From Treponema sp. (GTDB lineage: Bacteria > Spirochaetota > Spirochaetia > Treponematales > Treponemataceae): a DNA stretch of 11,450 bases. Position 1 is the first letter of the stretch. Each line of letters starts with the position of its first letter. The position numbers and the translations under genes were made by a program. Shown one piece after another: positions 7,501 to 11,450 of the stretch. The notes beneath the pieces were generated by a model. The model made no database searches. It was given only the letters and a program-made list of their open reading frames with translations, and had not been told where the DNA came from. The DNA is taken from positions 1 to 11,450 of the forward strand of contig JABUUX010000181.1 in NCBI GenBank assembly GCA_021442965.1, written 5' to 3'.

Positions 7501-8286
7501 TTTTCCGTTTCCGGCATCATCTTCTACTGAAACTGCAGGAACAAAATAATGTCTGCCTTTTTTATAAGATGAATCCACGGCTTCAAGGTCAGAAGCTTTA
7601 ATAGTCCAGACAGGTTTATACTGATTGTAATTATCAGAACCTTCGTTATCAGGAGGCAAATCTTCCAGAATTGCTTTATCCCCATCAAAAATTGTAAGAC
7701 GGGAAGATTTAACTCCATTGTTATCAACTAAAGAAGCTATAATTGAAAATTCTTCATTCTGAAGATCGTCCTTTGAGGCACTTTCTGATTCTATTAATGC
7801 TGCAAGCTCTGATTTTTCTTTTAATGTTGTCTGCTGCCCGTTCTTTTTTACAGCAATCTCCGTTACTTCAGGATTTTCTGCATCTACGCAAGCCATAAAA
7901 CTTACGACTGAATTTTCAGAAGTATTTCCCCCCTCATCAGAGGCTGTAATTTCAACCTGAAGATCTATATCATAAGCAACACTGATTGTTAATGACCATT
8001 TTTCGCCGTCAATTACTGCATTTTCTTCCTTACTGTGTTCTGTACCATTTAAGGTATACGAATAACGGACAAGGACTGCTTTTACCTTTTTATTGTCAGT
8101 ACAAGTTCCCATTAATTCAATTGAACGAGGAATATAAGTGATTGTTCCCGGTTTGATTACAGGATAAGTTAATGTTATTTTAGGAGCTTCAAGATCTACC
8201 GCTTCTCCCAGCCCCACCGTACAGGAACTGAAAGTAAAAGAAAGCAATACAGCAAAGAAGAAAAAAGATTTTAGAAACCGATTCAT
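4537..8286 (-). CDS. Giant multidomain Ig-like lipoprotein (gene A), paralogue of the downstream gene
   Basis: A 1249-residue predicted lipoprotein and the first gene of the minus-strand pair. Numbered from the ATG at 8286: a strongly hydrophobic signal segment with five consecutive Phe (about 8-20); lipobox F-S-S-C with Cys22; motif GLGEAVDLEAP (25-35); Ig-like units at about 36-137, 138-280, 282-395, 398-550 and 553-662, with endings such as D-x-x-G-N-x-S; an SwmB/Ig-like unit (about 665-783) with GNPYIRL; an unnamed module (about 784-994) with IPPVIDEKTF; a CET-x-G module (about 998-1150) with ILCETPGASISY; and a last module (about 1161-1249) with GFPMR and SWEI that ends the protein. All parts from the SwmB-like unit onward match gene B in order. 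No enzyme motif is visible. A membrane-anchored, possibly surface, adhesin or ligand-binding role is inferred. An in-frame GTG at 8292 is an alternative start but overlaps the ribosome binding site. Confidence 0.85.
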   Translation of the reverse strand: MNRFLKSFFFFAVLLSFTFSSCTVGLGEAVDLEAPKITLTYPVIKPGTITYIPRSIELMGTCTDNKKVKAVLVRYSYTLNGTEHSKEENAVIDGEKWSLTISVAYDIDLQVEITASDEGGNTSENSVVSFMACVDAENPEVTEIAVKKNGQQTTLKEKSELAALIESESASKDDLQNEEFSIIASLVDNNGVKSSRLTIFDGDKAILEDLPPDNEGSDNYNQYKPVWTIKASDLEAVDSSYKKGRHYFVPAVSVEDDAGNGKNKECVTYGKYLAWESSTDKPKISFPLASGENKMNIGKGTKIPVVIFDDDGINEVLYSLVPASEYKGSAEATYRENSSLFSKIENISGRDYNFTLNDVSSLGNYFLTVVVKDKKQITGYTSVITYESVETNVTDKNIPIIIISSPEENTSASLSNNKFTISGFCLDDESVVQNGLNTVAVAWLPEGDSQKSSALGLLEKFAKGSEKAAGYSETDSLTGIKIWKPYITEALSKDSEYTDYFKDTFSVEFNVLEDFMSGGNLKNENKYFVIYVLDKSGNAVYKTFRLGAYNTSPSFKIEYASSDTGPYYLFDDAMISYSDESANAKIYFRITPSGYNGIEIDETTLDAKVNQSNITLSPVSGENYFKFSCDVTTGLSLQLEFRVKDKLGNEGSHSCFVSFTDKSGLQSITADVRNGITLAGGESLKIQANFSGTVNVSGNPYIRLGNIKGVSGEQKAVYKTGAGTDTLIFEYIVPSGAYTSSGEYVSTSEGNPITLNGGAVSGDINGTYSSISSCQISIDAVSPKVVVENCSPSLNTKITKGVSTSVVTVAFDENIYSESGTITVRRTTGWAIPPVIDEKTFKEIYAALSDHDRKVLIGTSTGEPELYSNTGTPKGPYKKITQGIKFNSSNAVPDTDTKYVLAFDYDGTELDIFSNSGKVQEIREVLENYGYHKKDFDIGECLIDGKNLKIEIPNDWFVDGRQFEVIIPSGCVRDDVGNVNAEIKSGDYTFWTDKVASPYIIVDRYTHGANVSEPDVNGDLTEIKTHADAFNTSPTGFARARILCETPGASISYGVLSKESKTIAEAKPSSIGDGKTDNINLDDASKSDVENITQDKNYTGIFTLGSAGYEKSGKYYVKASASFAIPTSTQPALSESSTSYEGAYKTVFFCENPTLGNLSETKPLFWQGSCSAGEPSISGFPMRDANADLRYSRALYKVSDSDDNGDYVGISWEIVSSFRMQTFYGNWSRIEDVNCSYGWLIYNNERTYW

Positions 8287-8291
8287 AAACA

Positions 8292-8296
8292 CTCCG
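8292..8296 (-). promoter_or_regulatory. Ribosome binding site that decides the start of gene A
   Basis: CGGAG on the minus strand is 5 bases before ATG (8286). The in-frame GTG at 8290-8292 shares its first G with this site and could not use it, so the ATG is preferred. Confidence 0.6.
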
Positions 8297-8313
8297 AAAA
8301 GAAAAATAGCAGC

Positions 8314-8343
8314 ATTTTACTTATCGGCATAATAAAGCTATAA
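8314..8343 (-). promoter_or_regulatory. Tentative promoter for the lipoprotein pair
   Basis: TAAAAT (8314-8319) is a possible -10 box, with TTATAG (8338-8343) 18 bases upstream as a weak -35. It would give a leader of about 21 bases that holds the ribosome binding site. Other AT-rich hexamers are nearby (TATTAT at 8329-8334), so the exact position is unsure. Confidence 0.3.
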
Positions 8344-8344
8344 T
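8316..8344 (+). promoter_or_regulatory. Sigma-70 type promoter for the hflX operon
   Basis: A perfect -10 box TATAAT (8339-8344) has TTTACT (8316-8321) 17 bases upstream as a moderate -35. The expected start near 8351 leaves a leader of about 15 bases that begins with the ribosome binding site. Confidence 0.55.
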
Positions 8345-8352
8345 ATGAATGT

Positions 8353-8358
8353 GGGAGG
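8353..8358 (+). promoter_or_regulatory. Strong ribosome binding site of hflX
   Basis: GGGAGG lies 7 bases before the ATG at 8366 and 4 bases before an adjacent in-frame ATG at 8363. The second ATG has the better spacing; the difference is a single Met. Confidence 0.75.
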
Positions 8359-8365
8359 ATAAATG

Positions 8366-9613
8366 ATGGTTGAAGTCCGAAAAGAAATGGAAAAAGTTCC
8401 CAGAGTATTGCTTGTAGGTGAACCTGGAAACAATCTTCTGGAACTTAAAGGACTTGTACAGACTTTAGGCTATGAAGTAATACAAAGACTTACCTTAACC
8501 AGACTGGAAATCCATCCCGCATACGGTATGGGAACTGGAAAAGCTCAGGAGATTAATGAACTTGCCCATTCAATTGAAGCTGACTGCATTATTTTTGACT
8601 TCAATTTAGAACCCAGAAAACAAAGAAACTGGGAAGAACTTACTAATCTTTCGTGTTTTGACCGTCAGGAAGTAATCATAAGAATTTTTGCATCCAGAGC
8701 TCAAACAAAAGAAGCCGTTCTTCAAGTTGAACTTGCAAGACTGCAATATTCCCTTCCAAGACTGCAGCATATGAACAGAGATTTAAGCCGGCAACGCGGA
8801 GGTGCTTTTGGGAATAAGGGGTCTGGGGAAACTCAACTGGAGCTGGATTCCAGAAAAATCCACGAAAGAATTACGCAAACAAAACGGGAACTTCTTGAAG
8901 TTGAAATAAACCGTCAGACTCAAAGAAAAAATCGAGGGAAATACCCTTCTTGTGCACTTGTGGGATATACAAATGCGGGAAAATCCAGTCTACTAAATGC
9001 TCTTACAGGAAGTGAAGCGTTTGTTGAAGACCAGCTTTTTGCAACATTGGATCCTCTAACAAGAAAGCTGCCTTTAAACGAAGGTTCTTCTGTTTTAATT
9101 ACAGACACAGTAGGTTTTATTTCGAATCTGCCTCATTCGCTTATCGATGCTTTCAAGTCTACCCTTGAAGAAGCAGCATACGCAGACCTGCTTCTTATTG
9201 TTTTGGACTCAGCAGATGAAAATGCATTAGAGCAATATGAAACTGTATGCGATGTTTTAGAAGAAATTGAAGCTGATAAAAACCCAAGACTAATTCTTTT
9301 AAATAAAGTTGATAAAGCAAAAGAAACTTCTGAAGAAAACTTACAAAAACTTAGAATCAAATTTCCGGATTCTCTTTGTGTTTCTGCAAAAGAAAGAACA
9401 GGATTTGATGAACTTAAAGAAAAAATATATGACACCTTGCTTGGGGAAAAATTAGATTACATTATTCCTGTAAATCAGGGAACATTGATAAACGAACTGA
9501 AGAAATCAGGCAATATTGAATCTGAAGAATGGCTTGAGGACGGAGTTCATATAAGAACCCGTGCTACAGGAAGACTTCTGGCACTTTTAAGTCCTTATAC
9601 AGTGAGTAAATAA
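8366..9613 (+). CDS. hflX: GTPase HflX
   Basis: A 415-residue protein of the TRAFAC/Obg-HflX GTPase superfamily. In the family, HflX binds the 50S subunit and splits stalled or idle 70S ribosomes, often under stress; it works in the cytoplasm. The N-terminal domain carries HPAYGMGTGK (about 50-59) and the diagnostic segment before the G domain, R-G-G-A-F-G-N-K-G-S-G-E-T-Q-L-E (about 144-159), where many homologues have GTRGPGETKLE. A charged helical hairpin follows (about 162-190). The G domain shows G1 GYTNAGKSS (200-208), the switch region FATLDPLTR (225-233), G3 DTVGF (247-251), G4 NKVD (313-316) and G5 SAK (340-342). All GTP-binding motifs are intact and the length is normal. It is the first gene of a three-gene plus-strand cluster and is followed after 4 bases by the fliL-like gene. 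The stop is doubled (TAATAA). Confidence 0.96.
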   Translation: MVEVRKEMEKVPRVLLVGEPGNNLLELKGLVQTLGYEVIQRLTLTRLEIHPAYGMGTGKAQEINELAHSIEADCIIFDFNLEPRKQRNWEELTNLSCFDRQEVIIRIFASRAQTKEAVLQVELARLQYSLPRLQHMNRDLSRQRGGAFGNKGSGETQLELDSRKIHERITQTKRELLEVEINRQTQRKNRGKYPSCALVGYTNAGKSSLLNALTGSEAFVEDQLFATLDPLTRKLPLNEGSSVLITDTVGFISNLPHSLIDAFKSTLEEAAYADLLLIVLDSADENALEQYETVCDVLEEIEADKNPRLILLNKVDKAKETSEENLQKLRIKFPDSLCVSAKERTGFDELKEKIYDTLLGEKLDYIIPVNQGTLINELKKSGNIESEEWLEDGVHIRTRATGRLLALLSPYTVSK

Positions 9614-9617
9614 TAAC

Positions 9618-10121
9618 ATGAAAATTCAATTAAAAAAGAATGAGTTTATCCTTTGTGGAATTATAGCATTCCTTATTTTGATTATTCTGACAGGAACGGT
9701 TATTGCACTTTCACGAAATAGTACAACTAAAAATCAGAATTCAAATGAGAATACACAAAGTATCTCACCAATTGTAAAAAGACCTGGTGGAAAGAATGCA
9801 TCTTATGCTGAACTCGGACAAATTCGAGCTGTTACAAAAACTATAATTTCTGACGGGCAGGAAATTTCAGGAACTCCTTTAGTTGTAACACCGATTCTGT
9901 CATACCCTGAAGGTGATACAGTTTTTTATGAAGAGTTATCGGGTAAGCGGCTTTTGATTAAAGATATTTTCCGTGTTTATTTTACGACACACACACAAAG
10001 TGAACTCCTTTCTAAAACAGAAGACTCTATAAAAATGGAACTTCTTACAGAAATTAACGATCTTCTTACTCTTGGTAAAATATCAGGAATATATTTTAGC
10101 GACTATATTTTTCTTCAGTAA
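9618..10121 (+). CDS. FliL-family flagellar basal body-associated membrane protein
   Basis: A 167-residue protein with a short basic N-terminus, one membrane helix (about 10-31), a polar Asn/Thr/Ser linker (about 32-60) and an extracytoplasmic domain (about 62-167). The end of that domain has the FliL layout: a strand-rich part, then LLIKDIFRVYFTTHT-x-S-E-L, a helix IKMELLTEINDLL, and GKISGIYFSDYIFLQ, which matches the family's G-K-I-x-x-V-Y-F-x-x-F/Y-x-x-Q ending. FliL proteins sit around the stator of the flagellar motor and affect torque and stator recruitment. The gene lies between hflX and a dGTPase-like gene, not in a flagellar operon, so it may be a second, specialised FliL-like copy; whether the genome has another cannot be seen here. 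It starts 4 bases after hflX with no clear ribosome binding site, which suggests translational coupling. No gene symbol is given because a paralogue is likely. Confidence 0.75.
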   Translation: MKIQLKKNEFILCGIIAFLILIILTGTVIALSRNSTTKNQNSNENTQSISPIVKRPGGKNASYAELGQIRAVTKTIISDGQEISGTPLVVTPILSYPEGDTVFYEELSGKRLLIKDIFRVYFTTHTQSELLSKTEDSIKMELLTEINDLLTLGKISGIYFSDYIFLQ

Positions 10122-10131
10122 ATTATTTAAT

Positions 10132-10135
10132 GGAG
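10132..10135 (+). promoter_or_regulatory. Ribosome binding site of the dGTPase-like gene
   Basis: GGAG, 7 bases before the ATG at 10143, inside the 21-base gap after the fliL-like stop. It supports the chosen start and co-transcription with the genes before it. Confidence 0.65.
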
Positions 10136-10142
10136 TTTACAT

Positions 10143-11432
10143 ATGAAAGATTCTTTTATTACAGAACGAATGGATGAAAACAATCCAAAATGGAATGACG
10201 CTGTAAAACGTGAAATTGATATTTATACCCGAGGAAACGATATAAGATCTCCTTTTGAAAGAGATTACACAAGAATTCTTCATTCCCAAGGTTTTCGCAG
10301 ACTGAAACACAAAACACAGGTTTTCTTTGCACCTCACAACGACCATATTTGTACCAGAATGGAACACGTAATGCATGTAGCATCTGTTGCAAAAACAATT
10401 GCAAAACATCTGGGGCTTAATCCTGAACTGACAGAAGCAATTGCAATAGGTCATGACATGGGCCATGCTCCTTTCGGTCATTTTGGTGAAGACTGTCTGA
10501 ATACACTTGTAGAACAAAAAGAAGGTGTAAATGCTCCTAAAAAATTCTGGCATGAAAGAAACTCTCTCTTCTTTGCTGACTATATAGAAACTCTCCCTGA
10601 CCCAAACGCTGTGGAGCAGCCACTGAACCTTACATATGCAGTACGGGACGGTCTAGTATGCCACTGCGGAGAAATTGACCAGCAGGGAATAAAACCAAGA
10701 GATAAAGCTATAGATTTATATTCAATGAAACGACCAGGTCTTATCCAGCCTTTTACATGGGAAGGATGTGTAGTAAAGATTGCTGATAAAATTGCATATT
10801 TAGGAAGAGATGTTGAAGATGCCCGTGCCTATCACATAATAGATTCAAGTTCTTATAGAGCACTTAGAGAAATTGTTGGTTCAACACTGGGATTTGAACA
10901 CAAAGGGGCACAACATGCTATGAGAAGCGGAAAAGCCATAAACACAACAGTTCTTATAAATGATTTGATTGTAGACTTATGCGAACAGTCAAGTCCGGAA
11001 AAAGGTCTTTGTTTTAGCGACGAGTACTTTAAATTTATTTTAGAATTTAAAAAGTTTAATTTTTCGCATATTTATTCCCACTGGAGACTTCAAGAATTTC
11101 AGGTGTATGCAGCAAGTATAATAAAAACAATTTTCAGAACATTAATGAAAACTCAAATCTACTGCCAGAATGGAAGAGTTTCTCAAGCCTTAAAACTATA
11201 TCCAAAACTTGGACAGACTTATGAAGAATGGCTTATCAAACATTCAAACTACAAACCTTTTGATTCTGTTAGACATGCTGTTGTAGATAAAAAAGCTGCC
11301 ATGAAATTTAATACGCCTGTAGTTTTTGATATTTTTGAAAATGAATCGTATCAAAAATGTGTCGTAGAATTTATTTCAGGAATGACAGATCAGTTTGCAA
11401 TACAGGTATATGAAGAAATAATTACTTTCTAA
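10143..11432 (+). CDS. dgt: dGTPase-like HD-domain triphosphohydrolase
   Basis: A 429-residue cytoplasmic protein of the Dgt/HD-superfamily. Family members hydrolyse dGTP or other dNTPs to the nucleoside and triphosphate, and so control the DNA precursor pool. The start has the family signature RSPFERDYTRILHSQGFRRL (35-54) followed by KHKTQVF. The metal site is intact: His75 in TRMEHVMHV, His104-Asp105 in AIGHDMGHAPFGHFGE, and Asp215 in VKIADKIAYLGRD. Additional family residues are His112 and the WHERNS segment (136-141). The length is typical of the shorter dGTPase-like group; Escherichia coli Dgt is longer, so the substrate range may differ and allosteric dNTP activation cannot be judged. 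It is the last gene of the hflX cluster seen here. Only 18 bases follow the stop, with no terminator inside the window. Confidence 0.9.
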   Translation: MKDSFITERMDENNPKWNDAVKREIDIYTRGNDIRSPFERDYTRILHSQGFRRLKHKTQVFFAPHNDHICTRMEHVMHVASVAKTIAKHLGLNPELTEAIAIGHDMGHAPFGHFGEDCLNTLVEQKEGVNAPKKFWHERNSLFFADYIETLPDPNAVEQPLNLTYAVRDGLVCHCGEIDQQGIKPRDKAIDLYSMKRPGLIQPFTWEGCVVKIADKIAYLGRDVEDARAYHIIDSSSYRALREIVGSTLGFEHKGAQHAMRSGKAINTTVLINDLIVDLCEQSSPEKGLCFSDEYFKFILEFKKFNFSHIYSHWRLQEFQVYAASIIKTIFRTLMKTQIYCQNGRVSQALKLYPKLGQTYEEWLIKHSNYKPFDSVRHAVVDKKAAMKFNTPVVFDIFENESYQKCVVEFISGMTDQFAIQVYEEIITF

Positions 11433-11450
11433 AGTTTTGGTCGCAAGCCT

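Noticed and set aside
202..8286. A toxin, protease or glycoside hydrolase function for the giant lipoproteins
   Set aside because: No catalytic motif is visible in either protein; all recognisable parts are beta-sandwich binding or structural units.
10137..10553. Minus-strand 138-codon frame opposite the start of dgt
   Set aside because: Antisense shadow of the conserved HD region; odd Cys/Phe-rich composition and no start signal.

Overview
The window is AT-rich DNA that looks like a spirochaete, most likely a gut- or rumen-type Treponema. The reasons are two giant lipoproteins with the relaxed spirochaetal lipobox (F-S-S-C), a FliL-family membrane protein, and low-GC codon use. The genus is an inference; no rRNA or tRNA lies in the window to confirm it. 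Coding density is high and there is no gene-free stretch over 300 bases.

Left part, minus strand (read right to left): two very large tandem lipoprotein genes, about 4287..8286 and 202..4518 in operon style (gene A at 4537..8286, gene B at 202..4518, 18 bases apart). They are diverged paralogues with the same order of parts: lipoprotein signal, a shared post-cysteine motif (GLG-x-A-x-DLE-x-P), several Ig-like beta-sandwich units, an SwmB/Ig-like unit with a G-N-P-Y motif, an unnamed module with an I/V-P-P-V motif, a module with a C-E-T-x-G core, and a C-terminal module with GFP-L/M-R and WEI motifs. Gene A stops there; gene B continues through a Ser/Gly linker into an extra tryptophan-rich domain that resembles carbohydrate-binding jelly rolls. 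Downstream on the same strand is the 5' end of a gene that looks like gatC, with its own promoter placed so that its mRNA would start at the AUG.

Right part, plus strand: hflX, a fliL-like gene and a dGTPase-like HD phosphohydrolase gene follow with gaps of 4 and 21 bases, probably one operon. HflX is a ribosome-associated GTPase, the FliL-like protein is an inner-membrane protein with a periplasmic domain, and the HD protein controls dNTPs. They have no obvious shared pathway; co-transcription here may be historical rather than functional.

The two operons diverge from a gap of only about 80 bases (8287-8365), where the best promoter candidates for the two directions lie on top of each other. 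I see no CRISPR array, insertion sequence, RNA gene, prophage or defence system. The most unusual content is the pair of multidomain lipoproteins and the added C-terminal domain of gene B.
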